Shown here piece after piece: positions 1 to 8,254 of a DNA stretch of 64,000 bases; within the stretch, counting starts at the first letter, position 1, and every line of letters begins with the position of its first letter. The DNA lies in contig OZ241916.1 of NCBI GenBank assembly GCA_965203865.1, positions 248,001 through 312,000 of the forward strand, in the 5' to 3' direction. Under the pieces are notes generated by a model. It was given only the letters and a program-made list of their open reading frames with translations, had not been told where the DNA came from and did not search any database. The stretch comes from G965200765 sp965203865 (GTDB taxonomy: Bacteria > Pseudomonadota > Gammaproteobacteria > Arenicellales > JAJDZL01). A program made the position numbers and the translations under genes.

Positions 1-114
1 CAACTCGCGCTGTTGTTTATTGGAAACCAAATCCAATTAAAGGCTGTCTTGTAATACCCCTTAACGATCTGATTGAGCATGCTAGCGAGGACTTACTATC
101 ATTTTGCAAATTAA

Positions 115-471
115 TTTTGCGGTGCTTGTGCGGTCAAGTCTCAAATTTCCCGCGGCTTTCGCCACACTCCTGCGAGTTCTCGTTCTTGGCACGGTTTTTT
201 TTCGCCTCCTGACCCGGACAAAGTGGATGAATGGCTTCCGAAGGTTCATATTGTCACCAGCAATTTCAAGAGTTTTCTGGCGGGCACCTTCCACGGGGTA
301 TCGCATCGATACCTTCGGGAATATGTTGACGAATTTGTGCTCCGCTTCAATCGCCGATTCCGGGCACCTCAGTTGCTGGGTCGATTGTTGCAAGCCGCAG
401 TTGATCATGTGCCGATTCGGGCTTCCCTTAATTTAGCTTGGATGCATGAAATTCTAAATAAGAGGAGTTGA
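115..471 (+). pseudogene. IS1595-family transposase remnant (C-terminal part)
   Basis: Reading from about 115 gives a frame ending at 471 whose second half resembles the C-terminus of ISXO2/IS1595 transposases: HIVTSNFKSFLAGTFHG, then HRYLREYVDEFVLRFNRR. The frame is broken upstream (in-frame stops near 70 and 112), and the N-terminal catalytic part is absent or beyond the window edge. No matching terminal repeats were found. It is therefore read as a decayed insertion sequence. The family call rests on motif recall only; no alignment was run. Confidence 0.55.
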
Positions 472-571
472 AAATTTTTTCTGTGGTTTCGTTAAATAAT
501 ATAATCCCTTAACATCAAAAGCCGTTTTGGCATTACATTTGTTTAAATTAACTATCTCAATATGAAGAAAA

Positions 572-1231
572 ATGATTTTTGGAATTGGACGAAAAACCGA
601 CATGCCGGCTCCTGAAGATTCTCTTCCGGGTAGAGAATCGCCGATTGCAACTTCTGTTCATCACTATGTGAATGGTAATCAATTGGCTCCGCCGTACCCA
701 GAACAAACAGAACTTGCAATGTTTGCAGGTGGCTGCTTTTGGGGAGTAGAAAGAAAATTTTGGAAATTGGACGGGGTTCATGTAACCGCAGCGGGCTACT
801 CTGCCGGCCACACGCCAAATCCGACCTATTCGGAACTTTGTACTGGCATGACTGGCCACAACGAAGTCGTCAGAGTCGTATTCTTTCCTGGGAAAATCTC
901 ATATGAAGAACTGTTAACCATGTTCTGGGAATGTCACGACCCTACCCAAGGAATGCGACAGGGAAACGATGTGGGAACTCAATACAGGTCTGGAATCTAT
1001 ACCTACGGGGATGCTCAGCATCAACTGGCATCAAAGTCAAAGCAAAACTATCAGTCGTCCTTGCGTGTAAGCGGGTTTGGCCCGGTCACAACTGAAATTC
1101 AACCGGCTTCTGAATTCTATTTTGCCGAACCTGAGCATCAGCAGTATCTTGCCAAGAACCCGAACGGCTACTGTGGACTGGGCGGCACGGGAGTTTGCTA
1201 TGTCGATGGCGTAGGGTCAGCCGTCGCCTGA
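572..1231 (+). CDS. msrA: Peptide methionine-S-sulfoxide reductase MsrA
   Basis: Reduces the S epimer of methionine sulfoxide in free or protein-bound methionine, using thioredoxin. The catalytic motif GCFWG has its cysteine at residue 55. The C-terminal NGYCGLGGTGVCYVDG carries two resolving cysteines, 201 and 209, eight apart as in E. coli MsrA. Length (219 aa) and the N-terminal extension before the domain also match the E. coli type rather than the short form. The ATG at 572 follows a weak GAAG. It stands alone and converges on the ThDP-enzyme gene with 8 bases between the two stops. Confidence 0.95.
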   Translation: MIFGIGRKTDMPAPEDSLPGRESPIATSVHHYVNGNQLAPPYPEQTELAMFAGGCFWGVERKFWKLDGVHVTAAGYSAGHTPNPTYSELCTGMTGHNEVVRVVFFPGKISYEELLTMFWECHDPTQGMRQGNDVGTQYRSGIYTYGDAQHQLASKSKQNYQSSLRVSGFGPVTTEIQPASEFYFAEPEHQQYLAKNPNGYCGLGGTGVCYVDGVGSAVA

Positions 1232-1239
1232 ATCTTTTA

Positions 1240-2898
1240 TCACAGCGGACACACAATTTCTCCCAGTCTTTTTGTCAAGCGAATATTTTCATCATAGTCG
1301 ACTGGCACAACTACAAGACTGGGGCCGCTTTCTGCAAACGCAGATTCCAGCACTGGAACAAGATCGGTAGACCGTTCCACTTCGTGTCCATGCCAACCGA
1401 AAGCTTGCGCCAGCATTTTCCATTTCGGATTCCCGAAACTTAAGTCTGTATGCCTGCCAAACTGATTCGCTTGCTTCCACGCGATCAGTCCGTACGCATT
1501 GTCTTCCCAAACCATGACAACGATATTGGAGTTCAATCTGCGAGCGGTTTCCATTTCCTGTACATTCATCATAAAACCTGCATCTCCGCAAATCGCCAGG
1601 ATCTTCTGGTCCGGAAACACCAAATCGGCCGCGATTGCACCCGGCAACGCAAATCCCATGGAGCAGAACCCATTCGGAATCAGGCAAGTATTCGGTTCGT
1701 GGCAATGGTAGTGACGCGCAATCCACATCTTGTGCGCACCCACATCTGATAACAGAATGTCTTTCGGCCCCATTACTTTCCGCGTATCCCACAGAATTTT
1801 CTGCGGCTTGACAATTCCTTCTGTTTGATCGTTCTTGAATTCTTCAAAATCCGCTTTCATTTCACGACGGGTTGCTGCTTGCTGCTTCAGATCAAAATTC
1901 AGTTTCCCTGTTTTTTCAACACGAGAATTCAACATCCATAGCGTATGCGCCAAATCCCCGACAACTTCCAACTGGGGTCGATAGTGACTGTCAATTTCGG
2001 CAGGCAAAAAGTCAATGTGCAAGATATTCTTGTCTTGACCGGGGTTCCACAAGTGGGGATGATATTCAACCATGTCATATCCAAGGGTGATAATCAAATC
2101 GGAAGCATCCAGGGCACAGGCAACCAAATCTTTCGCACCTAGCCCAATTGTGTAGAGGCAGTAATCTGCTTCCATGTCAACGCAGCCCTTTGCCATGAAT
2201 GTGCTGACCACTCCAACTCCGGTTTTTTCGCAGAATTTACGAAGCTGAATCGAAGCTCGCCTTCGGATGCAACCATTGCCGGCAAGAATGATTGGCCGTT
2301 TTGACCGTTGAATGTGTTTAAATGCCTGATCAATGATCTTGTCGTCGGGTACTGCGCGTCTGAATCGCTTTACCCGAAGGGGTGGCGTGCTGGTTTTCAT
2401 TTTTGCGATGTCTTCGGGCAATTCGACAAGTGTTGCCCCAGGTTTTTCAATCTTTGCGAGACGTACCGCCTTGCGTACAATTTCAGGAATACTGTCAGGA
2501 TGCTGAATTTGCTGCGCCCACTTTGTAACAGGTCGGTACATGGCAACAACATCCATGATTTGATGCGATTCCTTGTGAAGCCGAGTGGCGGCTCCTTGAC
2601 CCGTCAGCACTAGCATGGGCGCACGGTCCATGTTTCCGTCTGCAACGCCGGTTATCAGATTTGTCGCACCCGGTCCCAATGTTCCCAAGCAACCCGCCAC
2701 ATGCCCTGTAAGTCGTCCATATGCCTCTGCCATAAATGCTGCACCTTGCTCGTGTCGACAAAGAATGAACCTGATTTTCTCGGAATCTTCCAGGGAAAGC
2801 ATGAAGTGGGCGTTTTCCTCGCCCGGAACTCCGAAGATATACTCCACACCTTCTTCTTCCAGACACTTGACGAACAGGTCGGATGCTTTCACTGTCAA
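1240..2898 (-). CDS. Acetolactate synthase large subunit-like ThDP-dependent enzyme
   Basis: A 552-aa thiamine-diphosphate enzyme with the three-domain plan of acetolactate synthase/pyruvate oxidase. RHEQGAA contains the ThDP-activating Glu50. GTLGPGATNL follows in the N-terminal domain. The C-terminal cofactor motif GDAGFMMN lies at about 438-445, with the partner Asn at about 467 (WEDNAYG). It resembles the stand-alone acetolactate synthase large-subunit homologues of proteobacteria, and no regulatory subunit is adjacent. It is 30 bases downstream of an AbfD/HpaB-type gene on the same strand, so the two are probably cotranscribed and may share a small-carboxylate pathway. The exact substrate cannot be assigned. 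Confidence 0.8.
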   Translation of the reverse strand: MTVKASDLFVKCLEEEGVEYIFGVPGEENAHFMLSLEDSEKIRFILCRHEQGAAFMAEAYGRLTGHVAGCLGTLGPGATNLITGVADGNMDRAPMLVLTGQGAATRLHKESHQIMDVVAMYRPVTKWAQQIQHPDSIPEIVRKAVRLAKIEKPGATLVELPEDIAKMKTSTPPLRVKRFRRAVPDDKIIDQAFKHIQRSKRPIILAGNGCIRRRASIQLRKFCEKTGVGVVSTFMAKGCVDMEADYCLYTIGLGAKDLVACALDASDLIITLGYDMVEYHPHLWNPGQDKNILHIDFLPAEIDSHYRPQLEVVGDLAHTLWMLNSRVEKTGKLNFDLKQQAATRREMKADFEEFKNDQTEGIVKPQKILWDTRKVMGPKDILLSDVGAHKMWIARHYHCHEPNTCLIPNGFCSMGFALPGAIAADLVFPDQKILAICGDAGFMMNVQEMETARRLNSNIVVMVWEDNAYGLIAWKQANQFGRHTDLSFGNPKWKMLAQAFGWHGHEVERSTDLVPVLESAFAESGPSLVVVPVDYDENIRLTKRLGEIVCPL

Positions 2899-2928
2899 TA
2901 TCCCTGAATTTCAGCCCATCCCAAGAGA

Positions 2929-4479
2929 TCAGTGGATTGATTCCGATCTTGCTCGAGCAGGCAATGTGGCAAAAGTTGGTGGTTCGCACCCAGTATCACA
3001 GCATTGCCCCGGTTGGGATGCCGTCGCTTCAGATTCTTGATGAACACCGCGGTCAATCAGACGCTGTACAAGTTCTGACTTTTCTTCTACTGGATACTGT
3101 CGATAGATTTCACGCTTCATGGCTTCCGGCGAGCCACCGCCATGAACGCTAATTACCGAGTACCATGCACCGGAGTGAGAAGCTGTTAAATCCTCCAGCA
3201 GTCTGGCAACTGATGCCCTTCTGCTCGGTGGTATGTCCGGACTCGCCGAAATCAACGAGTCCAGCTTGCCCATTGTAGCGGGATTGTGGTCCTCCTCGGG
3301 GTGTGGGAGGGTAACAATTAATCCTCCGGATACTGTATTTGCAATTCTATGCATGTCGAATATTGAATGAGCAAGCATCAGCTTGCCGATATTGGAGTAA
3401 ACAGCGTCTGGCTCACAATTTCCGGCTTCGGTATACCTGCTGTAGACCGATGCAGAGACTCCGCACGAATAGAAGCCTTCAACTGTTTTAATCAACTCCA
3501 CCATTGACTCCCGCAAGTGTGGTTCCGCTTCAATATTCAGGCCATTGGTTTCAATCATCATGGCCGATGCTCCAATGAGCAGGTCGCCGAATCCGGCCCT
3601 TGCACCGATACAGGTATGGCGATGGTGATTGGCGTAAGTTTTTGTGAGATGCCCGGAATGTTCCCATTCTCCACACATAAACACCCGGTCGTACGGCACA
3701 AATACATTTTCAAACACGCAAACTCCTGTGGACTGTCCGAAGCGGCTGCTGAATTGCGCGCCAGGTTCACCGGGGCGCCCGGCAGGTCGGGCGATTATTG
3801 TGAGTCCTGCCGCATCAATTGGCACGAGACATGCTACAGCGAAATCCTTGTCTTCCCGTGTCATGGTGCGACCGGGCAGTACAAACAGTTCGTGGACATA
3901 GGGTGCTGCGGTTACGATGGCCTTCACGCCTGATATTTCGATTCCGTCAGGTCGTCGATTTACAATTTTTACATAACTGTCTTGCCGGGGCTGGGCACTC
4001 GGGCGTAAAGAACGGTCCCCTTTTGCATCAGTCATTGCAATTCCGACTGTCAAATCCTCGTCCTGGATCCTGTGCATCTGCTCAATGAGTCGTTGCTGGT
4101 ACTCTGTCCCGAATTCGGAATCCAGGAGATGCGTTGACTGATACAGTGCATTGAGACCGTCCATTGTAAGATAGCGCATTGCACATCCGGTAATTTGGCA
4201 AACTGCACGAACATATTCAAGTTTTGCCAACAAGTCGTCGCTATTCTGATTTATGTGTGCAAATCGGTTTACTGTTCTTCCGGAAGTGTGCTGTTTGGCC
4301 AGTGCGTAATTCCGATGATTTTGTTCCATTGCAAAGTCATATGTCATCGCGATTGCATTGATACCGGGCTTCAATAACGGATGTTCGACTACACTGTCCA
4401 CCCTCGCCCCTTGAACATAAATATTCGGGCTGTATTCACGCAACGACTCGCAATAGTCCCCGGATGTCATCAAATTCAT
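2929..4479 (-). CDS. 4-hydroxybutyryl-CoA dehydratase/HpaB-family flavoprotein lacking two Fe-S ligands
   Basis: A 516-aa protein that resembles 4-hydroxybutyryl-CoA dehydratase (AbfD) over its whole length: MTSGDYCESLR, VNRFAHINQNSDDLL, TDAKGDRSLRPSAQ and FENVFVPYDRVF. AbfD needs a 4Fe-4S cluster held by C99, C103, H292 and C299. Here the first Cys (C99) and the His (H286) remain, but the second Cys is Tyr103 and the last is Ala293. True dehydratase activity is therefore doubtful, and an oxygenase-like or other FAD reaction is possible. The start is ATG 4479, behind a good GAAGGAG 8 bases upstream; an upstream ATG at 4521 lacks this. The ThDP-enzyme gene follows 30 bases downstream. Confidence 0.75.
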   Translation of the reverse strand: MNLMTSGDYCESLREYSPNIYVQGARVDSVVEHPLLKPGINAIAMTYDFAMEQNHRNYALAKQHTSGRTVNRFAHINQNSDDLLAKLEYVRAVCQITGCAMRYLTMDGLNALYQSTHLLDSEFGTEYQQRLIEQMHRIQDEDLTVGIAMTDAKGDRSLRPSAQPRQDSYVKIVNRRPDGIEISGVKAIVTAAPYVHELFVLPGRTMTREDKDFAVACLVPIDAAGLTIIARPAGRPGEPGAQFSSRFGQSTGVCVFENVFVPYDRVFMCGEWEHSGHLTKTYANHHRHTCIGARAGFGDLLIGASAMMIETNGLNIEAEPHLRESMVELIKTVEGFYSCGVSASVYSRYTEAGNCEPDAVYSNIGKLMLAHSIFDMHRIANTVSGGLIVTLPHPEEDHNPATMGKLDSLISASPDIPPSRRASVARLLEDLTASHSGAWYSVISVHGGGSPEAMKREIYRQYPVEEKSELVQRLIDRGVHQESEATASQPGQCCDTGCEPPTFATLPARARSESIH

Positions 4480-4559
4480 ACAAGATTCTCCTTCATTTCC
4501 ACCGCAATTCTCTGCAAGCAATCAAGAACAAAAAAACAAATGATAAACGCATCGCAGTT

Positions 4560-6020
4560 TCAAGATTGGTTGCTTATGCCAATACTATTCGCGCGGGTAT
4601 TGAATTCTTTCGAACTCTTTTTAAAAATCATGCGCACTCTGAGTCCAGGGTGATTGTCTTCCAATTTCAATTCTGCATCATGAACGCCCGCAACCGCAGA
4701 AACAAGACTCAGGCCAAGCCCGTTGCCCGGTGTCGACCGGCTATTCTCCATCCGGTATAGCCTTTGGAATACTTTTTCGTGTAATTCACACGGTATCCCC
4801 GGGCCGCTGTCCGTCACTGCAATTTCAATTCTGTCCTTCGATTCGGAAGTGGATAGACAAATCTTTCCCTGATCGGGTGTGTACTTGATCGAATTGTCGA
4901 TCAAGTTTACCAGTGCCTGAAATACAAGATCTCGGTCAGCTAACAGATTTATGTTTGAGTCAATTGATTCAGTCTTGATCGAGATGGATTTTTCTTCAGC
5001 AACCGGCCCGTAGAGCTCGACCACATCGTCAATAAGCCTTCCGAGTTCAAAGTTGGAAAATAAATGAGCGGCGCTCTTTGTTTCAATACTTGCAATTCTC
5101 AAAAGCGCAGAACAAGTCGAAAGAAGCGAATCGGCTTCGTAAATAGATTGCTCAATCATATTCTGATAATCTGTTCCTCGCTTGTTTGGATTTCGGCTGT
5201 ATTCAAGCGCCAGTTCCAATTGATGCTTCAACCGCGTCAAGGGTGTTCTTAAGTCATGTGCGATATTGTCCGAAACCTGTTTTATGTCGTACATTAACGA
5301 TTCTACTCGCTCAAGCATTGCATTGAAATTCAGGCACAGCTTGTCAAATCCGTCGCCGCTTTGGTCAGAATGAATACGCTGTGTCAAGTCCCCCGCCATT
5401 ACTATTCTGCAAGTAGAGTTGATTGTCTCAAGTCGTCGGGCAACAATCTTGCTACACAGGAGAGCTCCGATAATTGCGAGTATGATTGTTATTCCAGCAC
5501 TCCACAAGAGAATTGCAAAATACTTGTCTTTCAGATTTTCAAGAAACTGGATATCACGCCCCACCAGAAGCAGAAATCTGTCTCCAATAGGTACAATAAA
5601 AGCGCGAATTAGGTGAGTTTCATCTTTGTTTGGTCCGAATCCCCTGAGTAGAAATTCATCCCGCCCTCTTGAACCGATTATTTTGAGCGGCATTCTTTCT
5701 ATATTGCCGGCAATTCGTTCCCCGTCTAATTTGGCGAACAGATAAATGGACGGGTCACTCGGCATTCTATAGTTGGTGCGATCTATAACAGCTTGGCCCA
5801 AGTTTGCAAAAGGCATAATTTGCCAAGGATTCGAGCTGAATTTCAGCAAGCCGGACAGATCCTCTTTAATTACATCGTCAACTTGCTTATTCATGGACTG
5901 AAATGACAGCCAGTAGATAAAAACCATGAGTCCAATTGTAGAAATTCCGAATAGCGTAGCGTAAACTGTCGCTAGTAGAAATGTTGAACTTTTCAGGCGT
6001 CTGTTTAAGGACTTCAGCAT
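4560..6020 (-). CDS. Two-component sensor histidine kinase
   Basis: A 486-aa membrane kinase. An N-terminal membrane helix (about 15-40) and a second one (about 160-185) flank a periplasmic sensor region of roughly 120 residues, followed by a HAMP domain. The H-box NIAHDLRTPLTRL has phosphorylated His255. The ATPase domain shows LVNLIDNSIKYTPDQG (N-box), DSGPGIP (G1) and GNGLGLSLV (G2). It lies 43 bases downstream of the response-regulator gene on the same strand, so the two form a cognate pair. The layout recalls heavy-metal or envelope-stress kinases of the OmpR class, but the signal cannot be inferred. The 80 bases between it and the next gene hold nothing clear. Confidence 0.92.
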   Translation of the reverse strand: MLKSLNRRLKSSTFLLATVYATLFGISTIGLMVFIYWLSFQSMNKQVDDVIKEDLSGLLKFSSNPWQIMPFANLGQAVIDRTNYRMPSDPSIYLFAKLDGERIAGNIERMPLKIIGSRGRDEFLLRGFGPNKDETHLIRAFIVPIGDRFLLLVGRDIQFLENLKDKYFAILLWSAGITIILAIIGALLCSKIVARRLETINSTCRIVMAGDLTQRIHSDQSGDGFDKLCLNFNAMLERVESLMYDIKQVSDNIAHDLRTPLTRLKHQLELALEYSRNPNKRGTDYQNMIEQSIYEADSLLSTCSALLRIASIETKSAAHLFSNFELGRLIDDVVELYGPVAEEKSISIKTESIDSNINLLADRDLVFQALVNLIDNSIKYTPDQGKICLSTSESKDRIEIAVTDSGPGIPCELHEKVFQRLYRMENSRSTPGNGLGLSLVSAVAGVHDAELKLEDNHPGLRVRMIFKKSSKEFNTRANSIGISNQS

Positions 6021-6063
6021 TGACAGTACAGATGTAGAAGGATGCGTGTTCCTAGTCTTTTTG

Positions 6064-6759
6064 CTAGGCCTCCCTGCACTTGTCGGACTTCATTGTCATC
6101 ATGTACCCTGAACCGCGTACGGTGTGAATCAGCGAGCAGTCAAATTCTTTGTCAACCTTTGCCCTGAGGCGCGAAATGTGTACATCAATAATACTGGTTT
6201 GCGGGTCAAAGTTGTAATCCCAGACTTTTTCCAACAGCATGGTTCGAGTAACAATTTGACCACTGGACCTCATTAGCACTTCGAGAATACGAAATTCTGT
6301 TGGCAGAACGTCTATGTTTTGCCCCGCGCGCTTGACCTCTCGCGTCAGCAGATTCAGTGTCAAATCGTGAACAGTGAGTTGCGTAACTGTTGCTGGAGCA
6401 TCGACACGCCGCACAATTGCTTCAAGTCGAGCAAGCAACTCGGAAAAAGCAAAGGGCTTGGCAAGGTAGTCGTCGCCCCCAACTTTCAGTCCCTCGACCC
6501 GGTTTTCAAGATTGCCCAAGGCACTTAGAACCAGAACCGGTGTATTGATTTTTTTTGAACGCAGTTTTTGTACAATCTCCAGCCCTTCCACTTCGGGAAG
6601 CATCCGGTCGACTATAAGTGCATCGAATTCTTCCGTACTGGCCCGATGAAGTCCGTCAAGTCCTTTATCAGCCACTTCTGCTCTATGGCCAGACTCCGCC
6701 AATCCTTTTGCAATGTATGACGATACGCTACTATCGTCTTCAATTACTAAAATTCTCAT
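6064..6759 (-). CDS. OmpR/PhoB-family response regulator
   Basis: A 231-aa regulator. The receiver domain (1-115) has the acidic pair E7/D8-D9, phospho-acceptor Asp51 (LIVDRMLP) and Lys in LAKPF. It is followed by a winged-helix DNA-binding domain (about 125-225) ending in VRGSGYMM. The start at ATG 6759 begins the receiver fold directly (MRILVIEDD). The frame stays open 31 codons upstream, but that part has no family resemblance. It is the first gene of a two-gene operon with the histidine kinase. Confidence 0.93.
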   Translation of the reverse strand: MRILVIEDDSSVSSYIAKGLAESGHRAEVADKGLDGLHRASTEEFDALIVDRMLPEVEGLEIVQKLRSKKINTPVLVLSALGNLENRVEGLKVGGDDYLAKPFAFSELLARLEAIVRRVDAPATVTQLTVHDLTLNLLTREVKRAGQNIDVLPTEFRILEVLMRSSGQIVTRTMLLEKVWDYNFDPQTSIIDVHISRLRAKVDKEFDCSLIHTVRGSGYMMTMKSDKCREA

Positions 6760-6922
6760 ATGGCAATCTTCAATTTGGGTTTCAACCTTGACACAAAAAA
6801 CTTGATCCTGTGCAATTATTGCTAACTGTACCAAACCTGCAATTATTCTCATTCATGTTCAATCATAAAACATTGTAAAGCAAAATTCAGTGGTTTGAAT
6901 GTGAAATTACCTGTATACCTCC

Positions 6923-6965
6923 AAAAAAACCGCCGGAAAACACTGTTGAATATATTTCCCGGCGG
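6923..6965 (-). terminator. Intrinsic terminator, probably the original terminator of the DegP-type gene
   Basis: On the minus strand, CCGCCGG...CCGGCGG form a GC-rich stem extended by an A/T step with one bulge, followed by a run of seven T (6923-6929). It sits just outside the tnpB element. If the element is removed, the protease stop codon would lie about 30-40 bases before this hairpin. Confidence 0.8.
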
Positions 6966-7005
6966 AAACTCTGTACCAGAAAAAGAGAGGATAATAACTA
7001 TTAAT

Positions 7006-7028
7006 GGGAATTATATACATTGATAACC
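7006..7028. repeat. Left terminal inverted repeat of the tnpB element
   Basis: Begins GGGAATTATATACATTG and ends ATAACC. It is the inverse of 8224-8247 with one indel and one mismatch. It overlaps the last codons and stop codon of tnpB. Confidence 0.75.
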
Positions 7029-8216
7029 AGACCACTGTATACTGTTCTGCGCAGTGGGCATTCTAATGAATGCTTTAAGTCTTCCTTCTTCCTGCGCTTC
7101 GGGCCTCCCGCCCAAAGTGCCGTTCAACCCGACACGAAGAACATTTATAGCAGCGTTTACATCCCTGTCTTCAGCATAGCCACAAGCTTTGCAAAGATAA
7201 GTCCTATCGCTTAGTTTTATCTTTGTATCCGGCTTGTTTCCACAGTTGGAGCAGACCTGGGATGTAAACCTGGGATTGACTTTAGATACGAAGCCACCGG
7301 CACTCTCAGCCTTGTAGCTTAGCATCTCATTAAAGTCTCCCCAGGTCTGGTCAAGTATTGACCTGTTTAATCCTGTTTTACAGCTACCGCCAGTAGCTGT
7401 CATATTCTTAACTTTCAAGTCTTCCACGTAAAACTTGGAAGTGCAGTCTTTCACTAAACTTGCAGTCAGCTCGTGCAAGTAGCCTTTGTTTCTTTCCCTT
7501 GCCCTCTGCCACTCTTTATTCAAAGACAGAATCTTCTTTTTTCTGCTGTTTGAACCCTTTACAGACTTGGAAACTTTATTCTGTAAAGTTCTTAGTTTGG
7601 TTCTGTCTACATTCCTTTTAGGAATTTGCACTCCATTGGACAAGGAAATCCTGTTTAAGACTCCAGCATCCACTCCTACAGGAGCTCTTGCATCCTCTAC
7701 TTGTACATCCGGAAGCTGACAAACCAGTTGTAGCTTAACTCTAATTGGAGTCTTTACTATCCTAAGTATCTTGGCTTCTCCCTTTAGTTTTCCTTTATAC
7801 CTGAACTTTCCAATTCCTTTTACCCGAATACAGTTCCAGGAAACTGCCTTTTTTATCTTAAAGTCGCTTGTCTCAAAAGACTTGACTCCCCTGTTCCTCG
7901 ACTTGAACCTTGGAAATCCTGGCTTCTCCCCTTTCTTTACTCTATCAAAAAACCGCTTGAACGCCTTGTCCAGCCTTCTTAAGCAGGTTCTTTGGGACGA
8001 ACAATGAAACTTCTCAAACCACTCGTCTTCTTGCCTTATTGTTGTTAAGGACTTTTGCTGGTCAAGATAGGAAATTCCTATATTCTGCTTCTTGTAGGCA
8101 TCTATTCTTTCCTGCAAGGCACAGTTCCACAATAGTGTTTCCTGATTCAGAAACTCTTCCAAGTTTCTATGACACCCTTTGGAAATCTTTGCAGTGTATG
8201 TATAAGTTCTAATCAT
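7011..8216 (-). CDS. tnpB: RNA-guided nuclease TnpB (IS200/IS605-type OrfB)
   Basis: A 401-aa TnpB, ancestor-type relative of Cas12, which in studied cases cuts DNA guided by an omegaRNA made from the 3' end of its own element. The N-terminal helical domain is followed by the split RuvC site: Asp in GVDAGV, Glu in FYVEDLKV and Asp in AEDRDVNAA. A zinc ribbon CSNCG...CKACG lies before the last Asp. All catalytic residues are present and the frame is intact, so it may be active. No tnpA is adjacent. The omegaRNA would be expected over the 3' end of tnpB and the left terminal repeat, but this is inferred, not seen. Confidence 0.93.
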   Translation of the reverse strand: MIRTYTYTAKISKGCHRNLEEFLNQETLLWNCALQERIDAYKKQNIGISYLDQQKSLTTIRQEDEWFEKFHCSSQRTCLRRLDKAFKRFFDRVKKGEKPGFPRFKSRNRGVKSFETSDFKIKKAVSWNCIRVKGIGKFRYKGKLKGEAKILRIVKTPIRVKLQLVCQLPDVQVEDARAPVGVDAGVLNRISLSNGVQIPKRNVDRTKLRTLQNKVSKSVKGSNSRKKKILSLNKEWQRARERNKGYLHELTASLVKDCTSKFYVEDLKVKNMTATGGSCKTGLNRSILDQTWGDFNEMLSYKAESAGGFVSKVNPRFTSQVCSNCGNKPDTKIKLSDRTYLCKACGYAEDRDVNAAINVLRVGLNGTLGGRPEAQEEGRLKAFIRMPTAQNSIQWSGYQCI

Positions 8217-8223
8217 GGCAATT

Positions 8224-8247
8224 GGTTATCATTGTATATAATGTCCC
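8224..8247. repeat. Right terminal inverted repeat of the tnpB element
   Basis: Begins GGTTATCATTGTATATAAT and ends GTCCC. It lies 7 bases before the tnpB start codon on the minus strand and is directly followed by the target duplication CTATTAAT. Confidence 0.75.
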
Positions 8248-8254
8248 CTATTAA

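Noticed and set aside
53..515. Near-direct repeats around CCCTTAAC at about 58 and 504 flanking the IS1595 remnant
   Set aside because: They are direct, short and imperfect, and do not match inverted ends expected for this family.
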